43,293 bases of DNA from UBA1367 sp040268355 (GCA_040268355.1 JAWRIT010000077.1:1-43293); one strand, 5' to 3'. Counted from the stretch's first letter, positions 31,889-41,246 are shown. The notes: generated by a model not told the origin, from the letters alone. A program made the numbers and translations.

Positions 31889-33787
31889 GTGAACCTCACC
31901 AGAAGAAGCCTCCTTGGACTTGCCGGCCTGGGTGCCGCAGCCGGCCTCTCCGCCTGCGAGCTGCGTCAGCTCGTCGAAGACGACCGTGAGGGCGAGGAGG
32001 CCCCGGGCGAGCAGGAACAGCAGGAAGAGGAGCCCGCCGTCGACCTGGCCGAGTTCGAGGGCCTGGCCATCGACATGGACGCCTGGTCCTATGACGCGAC
32101 CAACGACTGCTACTACCAGCTTGGCCTGCCCTACTGCACCACGCCGAGCAGCGAGCAGTACGAGACGCTGGCGATCTTCGTTCCGGGGGCCTACTTCACG
32201 GCGACCAAGCGCGGGAGCACCTACCGCTGCGCGGTGGATGCGGCGGGGAAGGTTGGCGACTTCACGGCGGAGACGGCGCCGGTCGCCCTGCCCATCAACT
32301 CGTCGTACTGGTCCGCCCAACCCTGCCCGACCAGCTATTCCTACGACGGGCTGGGGCGTTTCCTCGAGGCGGGCGTCGTCTACGTCTACGCGGGCTTCCG
32401 CGGGCGCAGCGGCGGCTATGAGTCGACGACCCAGGAGTACTTCTCGGGCGGCGCCCCCTGGGCGGTGGCCGACCTCAAGGCGGCCGTGCGGTGCCTGCGC
32501 TACAACGCCGCCGTCCTGCCGTGCGACACCTCCCGCGTCTTCGCCTTCGGTCTGGGCGCGGGCGGCACCTACAGCGTGCAGCTCGGCGTCTCGGGCAATG
32601 CGGAGGCGTTCGACCCCTACCTCAAGGAGCTGGGCGCGGCGACCCACGACCTCGAGGGTGCCGAGCTCACGGACGAGATCTTTGGCTCGGCGTCGTGGTG
32701 TCCGGCCGTCTCCCTCGACGCTGGCGACGCCGCCTACGAGTGGATGATGGGGCAGTACGCGCAGAAGGACTCGCGGGCCGAGGGCAGCTGGACGGCCCTG
32801 CTCTCGAAGGATCTGGCAGACGCCTATGGGAGCTACCTGAACGCGCTCTCGTTGGCGGACGCCGACGGCAACCCGCTCACGCTCGACCGGATCGAGGACG
32901 GCACCTATGGGGGCGGCACCTACTACGACCGCCTGCTCAAGGAGATCCGCGACGCTGCCTCGGCCTTCCTCGCTTCGACGACCTTCCCCTACACGTCGAT
33001 GCCGCCGGTGGGCGTCGCCCCGTACTTCCCGGGGGACGCGGACCTCAGCGTCTCGGAGGTCGCGGAGTCGTCGCAGGAGGGCAACGGCGAGTCCGCGTCG
33101 TCTGGCGGCGTGCGGCAGGTCCAGGCCACCGTCTACGACTCGCTCGAGAGCTACGTGAGCGCCACGAACGGCGACGATCGGTGGCTGACCTACAACGCGA
33201 ACAGGGGAGAGGCGGACATCACGGGCCTCTGGGGCTTCGTGAACGCCTGTCGGCAGGCGACCCGTGGCGTCTGCGCCTACGACGCCCTCGACCGCTCTGG
33301 TACCGCCAACCAGCTCTTTGGCACCGACGAGCAGTCCTCTCTGCACTTCGACGCGATGGTCAGCTCCCTGCTCCAGGAGAACCACGAGCGCTATGGCGAG
33401 GCCGATGGCTGGGACGAGGGGCTTCTCGCCGCCTGGAGCGACGACCTGGCGCAGACCGACGTGCTCGATGTGACGGTGACCGACCGTGTGACGATGTGCT
33501 CGCCGCTGGGCTACCTCTGTGGGGAGCGGCCCCTCGAGGCGACGGTCGCCCCGCACTGGCGCGTCATGACGGGGCTCTTCCAGGCGGAGACCTCGCTGAC
33601 CTCCGAGGTCGCCCTTGCCTGCGCGCTGGAGGGCAGCGAGGCGGTCGAGGACGTGTCCTTCGAGGCCGTCTGGGAGGCGGGCTACGGCCTTGCCGAGCGC
33701 TCGGGGGACGCGCAGGACAACCTCGTGGCCTGGATGGTCGCCTCGTGCCCGGACGGCTCGCAGGACGGTGACGACCAGGACGCCTAG
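31889..33787 (+). CDS. Tat-type lipoprotein with tannase fold, catalytic residues replaced
   Basis: A 632-aa exported protein. The N-terminus has a twin-arginine motif (TRRSLLGL, Arg5-Arg6) and a lipobox LSAC with Cys23, then an acidic Glu-rich linker. The rest follows bacterial (subtype B) tannases in order: DLKAAVRCLRYN, GLGAGG elbow (221-226), LGVSGN, AYEW, YDALDRSGTANQLFG, PHWRVMTG. At the nucleophile position, where tannases have GTSAGG, Gly223 stands instead of Ser. The Asp of the DTS motif reads Glu (AETS), and the late PHSGD His reads Arg (ERSGD). It may bind a phenolic or glycan without cleaving it. GTG 31889 has AGGGGAGA upstream. Confidence 0.75.
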   Translation: MNLTRRSLLGLAGLGAAAGLSACELRQLVEDDREGEEAPGEQEQQEEEPAVDLAEFEGLAIDMDAWSYDATNDCYYQLGLPYCTTPSSEQYETLAIFVPGAYFTATKRGSTYRCAVDAAGKVGDFTAETAPVALPINSSYWSAQPCPTSYSYDGLGRFLEAGVVYVYAGFRGRSGGYESTTQEYFSGGAPWAVADLKAAVRCLRYNAAVLPCDTSRVFAFGLGAGGTYSVQLGVSGNAEAFDPYLKELGAATHDLEGAELTDEIFGSASWCPAVSLDAGDAAYEWMMGQYAQKDSRAEGSWTALLSKDLADAYGSYLNALSLADADGNPLTLDRIEDGTYGGGTYYDRLLKEIRDAASAFLASTTFPYTSMPPVGVAPYFPGDADLSVSEVAESSQEGNGESASSGGVRQVQATVYDSLESYVSATNGDDRWLTYNANRGEADITGLWGFVNACRQATRGVCAYDALDRSGTANQLFGTDEQSSLHFDAMVSSLLQENHERYGEADGWDEGLLAAWSDDLAQTDVLDVTVTDRVTMCSPLGYLCGERPLEATVAPHWRVMTGLFQAETSLTSEVALACALEGSEAVEDVSFEAVWEAGYGLAERSGDAQDNLVAWMVASCPDGSQDGDDQDA

Positions 33788-33963
33788 CAGGCTCGTTCGG
33801 CGGTCCTGCCATGCCCCCGGCAGATCCGGCCCCCGCATCCCCAAACAGCAGAACGAATAAGAATATGCCGTATGGATTTACAATGCAATAGGCAATCGAC
33901 CAGGTGACAGAATCCGCCATCTCTCGTGATATCATTGATACAACGAAGAGATGGAGGCAGGTC

Positions 33964-34464
33964 ATGTACCACGTTGGCGAGTACCTTGTCCATCCTGGGC
34001 AAGGCGTCTGCAAGGTTGACGAGATCGTCTCCGAGCCCCAGCAGACCTATCTGCTTGAGCCGGTCGGCTCCCGGCACCACATGCGCATCAGCTTTCCGGT
34101 GGCAAGCGAGGGACGGCTGCGCCCGGTGCTCTCGAAGTCCGAGGCGAAGCAGCTGATCGACGACTATCCCACGATCGAGCCCGATGACTACACCGAGCGC
34201 AGCGTGGCGCTCGAGGAGGAGCACTTCAAGAACGAGATCCGTCGGGGCACCTGCCGCGACTCGGTCCGCGTGGCCAAGACCTTCCGTGCGCGCATCGCAG
34301 AGGTCCGCGCACGCAACAAGCGCCCTCCGGTGGCCTACGAGCGCATCCTCAAGCAGGCGTGCGAGCGCTCCCTGCAGGAGCTCGCCGTGGCGCTCGGCAC
34401 GACGCCCGAGGACGTCCGGGGACGCTTCGAGCGGCAGATCGAGGGGGACGCCTCCCTCGCGTAG
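33964..34464 (+). CDS. CarD-like transcriptional regulator
   Basis: A 166-aa protein. The N-terminal CarD/CdnL RNA-polymerase interaction domain (about 1-60) begins YHVGEYLVHPGQGVCKVDEI, and the rest is a helical, basic region that should contact promoter DNA. CarD proteins stabilise the open complex and act globally, often on rRNA promoters. ATG 33964 is chosen since the domain begins at once and GGAGG at 33952-33956 precedes it; the frame upstream adds 20 unrelated residues. The leader 33840-33960 is unusually A/T-rich for this window and contains TATCAT at 33930-33935 and TACAAT at 33879-33884 as -10 candidates. Confidence 0.88.
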   Translation: MYHVGEYLVHPGQGVCKVDEIVSEPQQTYLLEPVGSRHHMRISFPVASEGRLRPVLSKSEAKQLIDDYPTIEPDDYTERSVALEEEHFKNEIRRGTCRDSVRVAKTFRARIAEVRARNKRPPVAYERILKQACERSLQELAVALGTTPEDVRGRFERQIEGDASLA

Positions 34465-34553
34465 CGCCCGGACGGCACGTCCGCCACAAGGCCTCCCTCG
34501 TTACCAATTCTGCTCAAGCTCATGGGAGTCTGAGGGAGATCACGGCTATTAGG

Positions 34554-34559
34554 TACAAT
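34554..34559 (+). promoter_or_regulatory. Candidate -10 for the ACT protein and citrate synthase genes
   Basis: TACAAT in AGGTACAATTG, 38 bases before ATG 34597. It repeats the GGTACAAT element seen at 24371-24378. Confidence 0.5.
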
Positions 34560-34596
34560 TGCACAGTTCGCAAGTCCCCACGCGCAGAGAGGTCGC

Positions 34597-34899
34597 ATGC
34601 CCATGGCATCCATCACCGACGCCCCGTCTGGTCGTGCAATCATCACCGTCCTCGGCAGTGACCGCTCGGGCATCGTCGCCGCCGTCACCGGCGCGCTCGC
34701 TCATCATGACATCAACATCCTCGACATCTCGCAGACCATCCTGCAGGGCATCTTCACCATGACGATGCTCGTCGACCTGAGCGCGTCGGATGTCGACTTC
34801 TCCGTTGTCCAGAACGAGCTGAGCGAGCTCTCTGGCCAGCTCGGCGTGCAGATCACGCTGCAGCGCGAGGAGGTCTTCGACTTCATGTACCGCCTCTAG
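34597..34899 (+). CDS. ACT domain protein (UPF0237 type)
   Basis: A 100-aa single-domain protein of the UPF0237/GcvR-like ACT group: AIITVLGSDRSGIVAAVTGALAHH with the typical DRSGIV ligand turn, then NILDISQTILQGIFTMTMLVDLS. ACT domains bind amino acids and related small molecules. Members of this group normally precede a UPF0210 (DUF711) gene, but here the next gene, 13 bases on, is citrate synthase, which suggests a link between amino-acid sensing and citrate or glutamate synthesis. GAGAGG precedes ATG 34597; ATG 34603 is also possible. Confidence 0.88.
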   Translation: MPMASITDAPSGRAIITVLGSDRSGIVAAVTGALAHHDINILDISQTILQGIFTMTMLVDLSASDVDFSVVQNELSELSGQLGVQITLQREEVFDFMYRL

Positions 34900-34912
34900 C
34901 AGGAGGAGCCCC

Positions 34913-36367
34913 ATGAGCGCACGCCAACGCCGCGAGCGGACGTCTCGCTTCCTGACCAGGGAGGAAACCTCCGCCCTGGACCGTGTGTCCGACGCCTATC
35001 CCATGCCCTCGGTCGGCCTGGGGCTGTCGCCCGTCGCCGAGCAGCTCTACGACGGCATGAACCGCGTGGACAAGGTCCCGCCCGAGCTCTACGCCCACTA
35101 CGACGTCAAGCGCGGCCTGCGCAACGCCGACGGGTCGGGCGTGCTCGTGGGACTCACCACGGTCTCCAACGTGCACGGCTACAACCGGGTCGACGGGAAG
35201 GTGGTGCCGGACGAGGGCAACCTCTCCTACCGCGGCTACGACATCGACGACCTGGTGAGCGGCGCCCAGCGGGACGGTCGCTTTGGCTACGAGGAGGCTG
35301 CCTACCTGCTCATCGCCGGGGCGCTGCCCAATCGGGCCGAGCTCGAGGACTTCAAGCTGCGCATCGGTTCGCGCCGACAGCTCCCCGAGGGCTATCTGGC
35401 GCTCTTCCCGCGCACGACCTACAGCCACTCGATCATGAACGTGCTGCAGAGCGCGACGTTGCTGCTCTACGCGTTCGACCCCGACCCCGACGACACCAGC
35501 CCCATCCACGAGGTCGACGTCGCGCTCTCCCTGCTCGGGCGCTGGCCGCGCGTCGCCAGCGTCGCGCATGCGGCCTTCGTGGCCAACGAGGAGGGCGCGC
35601 GCCTGGTGGTGCCGCCCGCCCGCGAGGACTACTCCATGGCCGAGACGATCCTCGACGTGCTGCGCGGCGACGAGGGCTTCACGCGCGACGAGGCCATGCT
35701 GCTCGACGTCATGCTCACGCTGCACGCCGAGCATGGCGGCGGCAACAACTCGTCGTTCGCCTGCCGCGTGCTGTCGTCGTCGGGCACTGACGCCTACTCG
35801 GCCTACGCCGGCGCGCTCGGCTCGCTGAAGGGACCCAAGCACGGTGGCGCCAACTCCAAGGCCGGCGAGATGATCGACGACGTCGCCGCCCACGTCGAGC
35901 GCTGGGACAGCGACGACGAGGTGGCCTCCTACCTCGAGCGCATCCTGAGACGGGAGGCGTTCGACCGCACGGGCCTCATCTATGGCCTGGGACATGCGGT
36001 CTACACCGTGACTGACCCACGTGCCGAGATCGTCAAGCGCTATGCGGGCGCCCTCGCCGAGCAGTGCGGCCAGGCGGGCAAGTTCGAGCTCATCAAGCGC
36101 GTCGAGCGCCTGGGGCCCCAGCTCATGCGCGACGTGCGGGGCATCCGCAAGCCCATCAGCACCAACATCGACCTGTACACCGGCTTCGTGTACGAGATGC
36201 TGGGCATCCCACACGCCATGTTCACGCCGATATTCGCCATCGCCCGCATGGCCGGCTGGGCGGCGCATCGCATGGAGGAGCTCTATGGCGCGGCGCGCAT
36301 CATTCGTCCGGCCTACAACTCCTCCCTGAACGAGCATGCCTACGTGGCCCTCGACCAGCGGCAGTAG
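34913..36367 (+). CDS. gltA: Citrate synthase
   Basis: A 484-aa protein that condenses oxaloacetate and acetyl-CoA. The catalytic residues are visible: His274 in LHAEHGGGNNSS (with His271), His361 in GLGHAVYTVTDPRA and Asp420 in NIDLYTGFVYEMLGIP. The first 45 residues are an Arg-rich extension before the conserved core. In a fermentative actinobacterium the likely use is glutamate synthesis through an incomplete TCA branch. AGGAGGAG at 34901-34908 gives a strong start at ATG 34913, coupled to the ACT gene. Confidence 0.93.
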   Translation: MSARQRRERTSRFLTREETSALDRVSDAYPMPSVGLGLSPVAEQLYDGMNRVDKVPPELYAHYDVKRGLRNADGSGVLVGLTTVSNVHGYNRVDGKVVPDEGNLSYRGYDIDDLVSGAQRDGRFGYEEAAYLLIAGALPNRAELEDFKLRIGSRRQLPEGYLALFPRTTYSHSIMNVLQSATLLLYAFDPDPDDTSPIHEVDVALSLLGRWPRVASVAHAAFVANEEGARLVVPPAREDYSMAETILDVLRGDEGFTRDEAMLLDVMLTLHAEHGGGNNSSFACRVLSSSGTDAYSAYAGALGSLKGPKHGGANSKAGEMIDDVAAHVERWDSDDEVASYLERILRREAFDRTGLIYGLGHAVYTVTDPRAEIVKRYAGALAEQCGQAGKFELIKRVERLGPQLMRDVRGIRKPISTNIDLYTGFVYEMLGIPHAMFTPIFAIARMAGWAAHRMEELYGAARIIRPAYNSSLNEHAYVALDQRQ

Positions 36368-36376
36368 GGGGCGGGC

Positions 36377-37480
36377 GTGGTGAGCACAGATGCGGTGCGC
36401 AAGGAGATCGCCGCGAGGCCGCTGGGTGTCTCCGTCTGCTGCCTCTCGTTCAACCATGCCCCCTACATCGCCGCCGCGCTCGACTCGTTCCTCTGCCAGG
36501 AGGCCGACTTTCCCATAGAGGTGCTCGTCCACGACGACTGCTCGACTGACGGCACCATCGACATCCTGCGCGAATACGAACGGCGCCACCCGGGCGTGGT
36601 GCGCGTGGCCTACGAGGAGCACAACCGCTGGGACCCGGTGCACACCGTCCCCTACGTCGGGGGCATCCTCGTGCCGATGGGGCGCTACCGCTACGTGGCG
36701 CTCTGCGAGGGCGACGACTGCTGGTGCGACCCGCACAAGCTGGCGCGGCAGGTCGCCTATCTCGAGGCGCACCCCGACTGCTCGATGGTCGCCTGCCAGG
36801 CCATCGTGGAGGACGCGACCACGGGACGCGAGGTCGCACGGAAGGGCTACGGAGACGCGCCCCGCGACCTCGACGGCGCCTACCTCGCCGCCCATTGGGG
36901 CAGCGAGGGCGCCCTGCCCACGGCGAGCGTGGTCGTGCATGCCCAGACGGAGTACGACTACGCCTTCGAGTGGGACTTCGGCAAGCCCTTTGGCGACTAC
37001 TCGTTCGCCCTGTTCTGTGCCCAGCGCGGCCTGGTCCACTACGACCCCACGATCAGCTGCGTCTACCGGCTGGGAACGGCGGGCTCGTTCACCGATGGCA
37101 ATCGCCGTCGGGTCCTCGACGTGCGCCGCGAGATCGCGGGGCTGCTCTTCTACCAGAACATCGACGCCCACACCGGCGGCGCCTACCACGAGGCGCTCAT
37201 GGCCCGGGGGGCCACGGGCGCCCGCAACATCGCCATCGTCGCCGGGTGGGTGCGCTTCTTCCGCTCTCCGTTTGGCTCGCGCTGGCGGCCCTACCTCTCG
37301 GTCCGCGACCATGTCCTGGGCCTTGCGTCCCGGCTGGCGTACCTGGCCGGGTTCTGTCCCGTCTATGACCCGGCCCAGGGGCGCTACCGGCTCAGGCGCA
37401 TGACCACAGACGAGCGCGAGGACGGGCGGCGGGCGCTCGAGCTGCTCGACCTCTCCCGGAGGGAGCTGCGCCATGGCTGA
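36377..37480 (+). CDS. GT2 family glycosyltransferase
   Basis: A 367-aa protein with an N-terminal GT-A domain: VSVCCLSFNHAPYIAAAL for the nucleotide fold, HDDCSTDGT, and CEGDDCWCDPHKL with the Asp pair that binds metal and sugar nucleotide. No membrane segment is clear, though the C-terminal part (about 285-330) is hydrophobic and may attach to the membrane. The donor and acceptor cannot be read. GTG 36377 or 36380 follows GGGGGCGGG. It overlaps the flippase gene by 8 bases, so both serve one surface polysaccharide or teichoic-acid-like polymer. Confidence 0.85.
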   Translation: MVSTDAVRKEIAARPLGVSVCCLSFNHAPYIAAALDSFLCQEADFPIEVLVHDDCSTDGTIDILREYERRHPGVVRVAYEEHNRWDPVHTVPYVGGILVPMGRYRYVALCEGDDCWCDPHKLARQVAYLEAHPDCSMVACQAIVEDATTGREVARKGYGDAPRDLDGAYLAAHWGSEGALPTASVVVHAQTEYDYAFEWDFGKPFGDYSFALFCAQRGLVHYDPTISCVYRLGTAGSFTDGNRRRVLDVRREIAGLLFYQNIDAHTGGAYHEALMARGATGARNIAIVAGWVRFFRSPFGSRWRPYLSVRDHVLGLASRLAYLAGFCPVYDPAQGRYRLRRMTTDEREDGRRALELLDLSRRELRHG

Positions 37481-38939
37481 CGGGTCGCTTCGCGAGAAGA
37501 CCTTCTCCTCGCTCATATGGAAGTTCCTCGAGCGGATGGGCTACCAGGCGATCCAGATCGTCATCCAGGTGGTGCTCGCGCGCCTGCTCGGCCCCGACGA
37601 CTTCGGGGTGCTCGCGATCATGATCGTGTTCGTGAACGTGGGCAACGTCTTCGTGCAGTCGGGCCTCAACACGGCCCTCGTGCAGTCGGTCGAGGCGACC
37701 GACCGCGACTTCAGCACCGTCTTCTGGATGAGCCTCTCCATCGCCCTTCTGGTGTATGGGGGCATCTTCTGGGCGGCCCCTGCGGTGGCGGCGTTCTACG
37801 CCATGCCGACGCTGGTGTGGTCGCTGCGGGCGCTCTGCCTCATCCTGCTGATCAACGCCTACAACGCCACGCAGGTGGCCCACATCCAGCGCAGCCTGGA
37901 GTTTCGCAAGATCTTCAACGCCACGCTCACCAGCGTGGTCGTCTCGGGCGTCGTCGGCGTCGGCGTCGCGCTCTCTGGGGGCGGCGTGTGGGCGCTCGTC
38001 TCCCAGCAGCTCTCCTACCAGATCACCAACTGCCTCATGCTGGCGGCCCAGGTGCGCTGGCGCCCGCGTCCGGTCTTTGACCCTGCCCGCGCCCGCGAGC
38101 TGTTCTCCTTTGGGTGGAAGCTGCTCGTCTCCGGACTGCTCGAAACGGGCTACCAGAGCCTCTCGGACCTCATCGTGGGCAAGCAGTTCACGCAGGGGGA
38201 GCTCGGCATCTTCTCGCAGGGCAAGAAGTACCCCCAGGCGGTCGGGTCCATCCTGGACGGCGCCGTCCAGCCGGTCATGCTCTCGGTCATCTCGCACGTG
38301 CAACAGGACGCCCAGTCGGTGAAGGCGCTCACCCGCCGGGCGATTCGCGTGTCGACCTTTGGCATCGTGCCAGCCATGCTCTGCTTCGCGCTGGTGGCAC
38401 GGCCACTCGTCACGCTGCTGCTGGGAGAGCAGTGGCTGCCGAGCGTGCCCTTCCTGCAGATCTATTGCGTCGTCTACGCGTTCCTGCCGGTGCACTCCAC
38501 CAACCTGCAGGCCCTGAACGGCACCGGCCACAGCGCCGACTTCCTCCGCCTCGAGCTCATCAAGAAGGCGTACGGGGTGGTCATCCTGCTCGTGGCCGCG
38601 CTGGTGTTCAAGGACCTGTATGCCATCGCGCTCGGCTCGCTTCTGGGATCGCTCGTGAGCACCGCCGTGAACGCCTGGCCCAATCGCAGGCTCATCGGGT
38701 ACGGCTTTGCGGAGCAGGCGCGCGACTTCTCCCCGGCCTTCGTCCTCTCGGCCGTCGCGGCGGCGGTGGCGTGGCCCATCAGCCTCGCGGGCCTGCATCC
38801 GGCGCTCACCATCGTGTGCCAGGTGCTCGTCATGGCGGCCGCCTACCTGGGGGTGGCGCGGCTCGTGCATCTCGAGACGCTGGACTACCTGCTCGCCCAG
38901 GCGCGCGGCTGGTTGCGCGCGCATCGGCGCTCGCAGTGA
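37473..38939 (+). CDS. Wzx/TuaB-like polysaccharide flippase
   Basis: A 488-aa membrane protein with about 12-14 segments, in the polysaccharide transporter (MOP exporter) family. Family features are the amphipathic N-terminus, LARLLGPDDFGVLAI, VAHIQRSLEFRKI and the FSQGKKYPQAVGSILDGAVQPVMLS block. It should flip a lipid-linked sugar unit across the membrane, probably the product of the glycosyltransferase just upstream. No polymerase is nearby. The 69 bases that follow contain short GGCCAG-rich repeats and no gene. Confidence 0.85.
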   Translation: MADGSLREKTFSSLIWKFLERMGYQAIQIVIQVVLARLLGPDDFGVLAIMIVFVNVGNVFVQSGLNTALVQSVEATDRDFSTVFWMSLSIALLVYGGIFWAAPAVAAFYAMPTLVWSLRALCLILLINAYNATQVAHIQRSLEFRKIFNATLTSVVVSGVVGVGVALSGGGVWALVSQQLSYQITNCLMLAAQVRWRPRPVFDPARARELFSFGWKLLVSGLLETGYQSLSDLIVGKQFTQGELGIFSQGKKYPQAVGSILDGAVQPVMLSVISHVQQDAQSVKALTRRAIRVSTFGIVPAMLCFALVARPLVTLLLGEQWLPSVPFLQIYCVVYAFLPVHSTNLQALNGTGHSADFLRLELIKKAYGVVILLVAALVFKDLYAIALGSLLGSLVSTAVNAWPNRRLIGYGFAEQARDFSPAFVLSAVAAAVAWPISLAGLHPALTIVCQVLVMAAAYLGVARLVHLETLDYLLAQARGWLRAHRRSQ

Positions 38940-39008
38940 GCTTGCGGCCAGACGGAGGGCCAGCTGGAGGGTCAGCCGGCGGGCCAGCCAAACAGGCGGG
39001 CCGTCTCC

Positions 39009-41246
39009 CTACGAAGCGGTTCGTGGCGTGCGTCTGACCAGGTAGCAGTGGTGGATGCGCGGGGTGCGCGCGAAGTCCTCGGGAATGGTCTGGGCCGTGA
39101 TGTCCTCCACGGCGACGCCCGCCTTCGCAAGGGCCGCCTCGTCGATCGCAAAGCTGCGCAGGTTGCACGAGAAGACGCAGACGCCGTCCCTCGTGAGCAG
39201 GCGTGAGATGCCAATGAGCAGCTCGGCGTGGTCGCGCTGCACGTCAAAGGACCCGCGCCCCATGCGCCGGGAGTTGGAGAACGTGGGCACATCGCAAAAG
39301 ACGAGGTCCCAGCGATTGGCCGTGCGGCGTTGCTCACCCACCCACCGGATGACGTCCGCTTGCACGAACTCGTGCTCGCGCCCCGTGAAGCCGTTGCGCT
39401 CCATGTTGCGCCGCGCCCAGTCGAGCGAGGGCCGCGAGAGGTCGACGGTCGTGGTGTGCTTTGCCCCGCCGTCGGCGGCATAGCAGGTGGCCGTCCCCGT
39501 GTAGGCGAAGAGGTTGAGGAAGCGCTTCGAGCCCTTGGTCTGCTTGGCCAGCTCGCGCAGCATCGCGCGGGTGTCACGGTGGTCGAGGAAGATGCCGCAG
39601 TCCAGGCGCGTTCGGAAGTTCACCTCAAAGGTGAGGCCGCCCTCGTCGACGAGGTGCGCGCCGGGCGGCAGGGCAGGCGCGCCGTCGCGTTTGCGCCCTG
39701 GGCGCGTCCCGCGCTGGGGCCGGGCCTCGTCTGCGTACTGCGAGCCGCCCTTGGCCCTGGTGCGCACCCGCACGAAGGTGTTCTCGGGCCGCACCTCGAG
39801 CAGGCGTGGGGCAAGGGCGAGCACGTCGAGTAGGCGTGCCTGGGCGCGGGTTGCGTCGATGGAGGCGGGCGGGGCGTACTCGTAGATCTGCAGCCAGCGG
39901 CCCGGCGTCTCGGAGCCCTCGAACAGGTCGATGGAGACCGCGTAGTCGGGCAGGTCGGCGTCGTAGACGCGGTAGCAGCTCACGTCCTCGCGCCGCGCCC
40001 ACTTGCGCCGCAGCCGCCACGCCTTGGCGAGCCTGCGGGCGAACTGCTCGCTGGTGGGGAGCAGCACGCCCACGCTGCCACCTTGGGGCAGGTCAACGAG
40101 CTGCCGGGTGGGCGGGGCGCCCAGCAGCCAGCGGCGCAGGCTCATCTCGGTGCGCCCGACGATGGTTGCCGTTGCGGACTCGGGTGTCCCCAGGACGCCG
40201 TCGACGACGGCGTTCGGCGTCAAGGCCACCACCTGCGCGTCTGCACCCAGTCCGCTCGCGCATGTTGTCAGCTGATCCAAGGCGGCCGCCTCGACCGCCA
40301 CGGCGTCCGCCTCGATCCACGAGAGGTCCGCCGCGAGCAGCGTCGGCTCGCCTGCGGTCCGAGGGGCCTCGCCAGCAGCAAAGAACTGCGGCGCAAGGTC
40401 GATGCCGGCGGCGCGCAGGGCCTGGCGGCAGGCGGCCTCCGCACCCGTCCGCGTGTCACTGACATGCAGGTCAAAGGCGTCACGGACGGCTTGGGCCCGC
40501 TCGTGCGCCTCGCTTGTGAGGTTCGACCACTCGTCTGGTTCGTGCAGCTTCCAACCTTCGAAGCCCCAGCGCTGCCGGAGCAGGCCCGGCGCGCGGTCGA
40601 GCGCCCATGAGGCAGCCTCGACGGCGAGGGTCCCCGCTCCTGAGAAGGGCACGACGAGGCTCCGCCGCTCTCCTGCCGACCAGCCCCCGGCGGCCAGCAG
40701 CGCCGCGGCGTAGTCCGCACGCAGCGCGTACAGGCCGCCCTTTCCGCGCGCGACCTCGTAGGCGCGTCGGAAGAGGGGAGAGCCGGCGAGGTCGATGCCG
40801 ACCATGGCCCGCTCGCGCGAGATGCGCACCGTCACCGTGAGGTCGGGACGGGCGGGGTCGGCGACGGGTCGCGCCCCACGTCGGGCGAGCAGGCGGTCGG
40901 TGAGGGCATCCTTGCTGCGCAGGGCCGTGAACTGCGTGTTGCGCAGCTGGGCGTTGGTGCCGTGGGCGTCGATGGCAAAGGTCGCGTCGCGTGCGAGCTG
41001 CTCCTCCCAGGCGATGCCGGCGATTTCCTCGTAGAGGGCGTCGGCATCGTGCGCGTCGATGCGGGCGAGCACCGCCACCACGCGCGAGGCGAGCCGCGAC
41101 CACAGGCAGACGCGGTAGGCGCACCGAAGCGGCCCCTCGAAGGCCACCTGTCCTCTCAAGGGCCGGACCTGCGGCGTCCCCAGCTGGCGCAGCTCGTCTG
41201 CCAGGAGCTGCTCGAAGCCGGCAGGGCATGTGGCGATGAATTCCAT
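39009..41246 (-). CDS. rlmL: Fused 23S rRNA methyltransferase RlmKL
   Basis: A 745-aa bifunctional enzyme that modifies G2445 (m2G) and G2069 (m7G) in E. coli numbering. It has an N-terminal ferredoxin/THUMP region (about 1-160), a first methyltransferase with VPFSGAGT in place of the usual DPFCGSGT, and a C-terminal methyltransferase with NLFAYTGTAT and FCDVPTFSNSRRM where DPPTFSNS is usual. Length is close to the E. coli protein (about 700 aa) plus a linker that includes an Arg/Lys-rich stretch. ATG 41246 has AAAGGACG upstream on the - strand. The gene is divergent from the phosphoglucomutase gene. Confidence 0.9.
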   Translation of the reverse strand: MEFIATCPAGFEQLLADELRQLGTPQVRPLRGQVAFEGPLRCAYRVCLWSRLASRVVAVLARIDAHDADALYEEIAGIAWEEQLARDATFAIDAHGTNAQLRNTQFTALRSKDALTDRLLARRGARPVADPARPDLTVTVRISRERAMVGIDLAGSPLFRRAYEVARGKGGLYALRADYAAALLAAGGWSAGERRSLVVPFSGAGTLAVEAASWALDRAPGLLRQRWGFEGWKLHEPDEWSNLTSEAHERAQAVRDAFDLHVSDTRTGAEAACRQALRAAGIDLAPQFFAAGEAPRTAGEPTLLAADLSWIEADAVAVEAAALDQLTTCASGLGADAQVVALTPNAVVDGVLGTPESATATIVGRTEMSLRRWLLGAPPTRQLVDLPQGGSVGVLLPTSEQFARRLAKAWRLRRKWARREDVSCYRVYDADLPDYAVSIDLFEGSETPGRWLQIYEYAPPASIDATRAQARLLDVLALAPRLLEVRPENTFVRVRTRAKGGSQYADEARPQRGTRPGRKRDGAPALPPGAHLVDEGGLTFEVNFRTRLDCGIFLDHRDTRAMLRELAKQTKGSKRFLNLFAYTGTATCYAADGGAKHTTTVDLSRPSLDWARRNMERNGFTGREHEFVQADVIRWVGEQRRTANRWDLVFCDVPTFSNSRRMGRGSFDVQRDHAELLIGISRLLTRDGVCVFSCNLRSFAIDEAALAKAGVAVEDITAQTIPEDFARTPRIHHCYLVRRTPRTAS

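Noticed and set aside
31604..33844. A 746-codon open frame on the - strand across the tannase-like gene
   Set aside because: It is antisense to a gene with a Tat signal and family motifs; its start part overlaps acylphosphatase in another frame.
34469..34483. Short hairpin CGGACG/CGTCCG after the CarD gene
   Set aside because: A 6-bp stem with 3-base loop and no T-run; too weak to call as terminator.
34883..37516. An 877-codon open frame on the - strand across citrate synthase and the glycosyltransferase
   Set aside because: It is antisense to two clear genes, low in complexity and has no recognisable motif.
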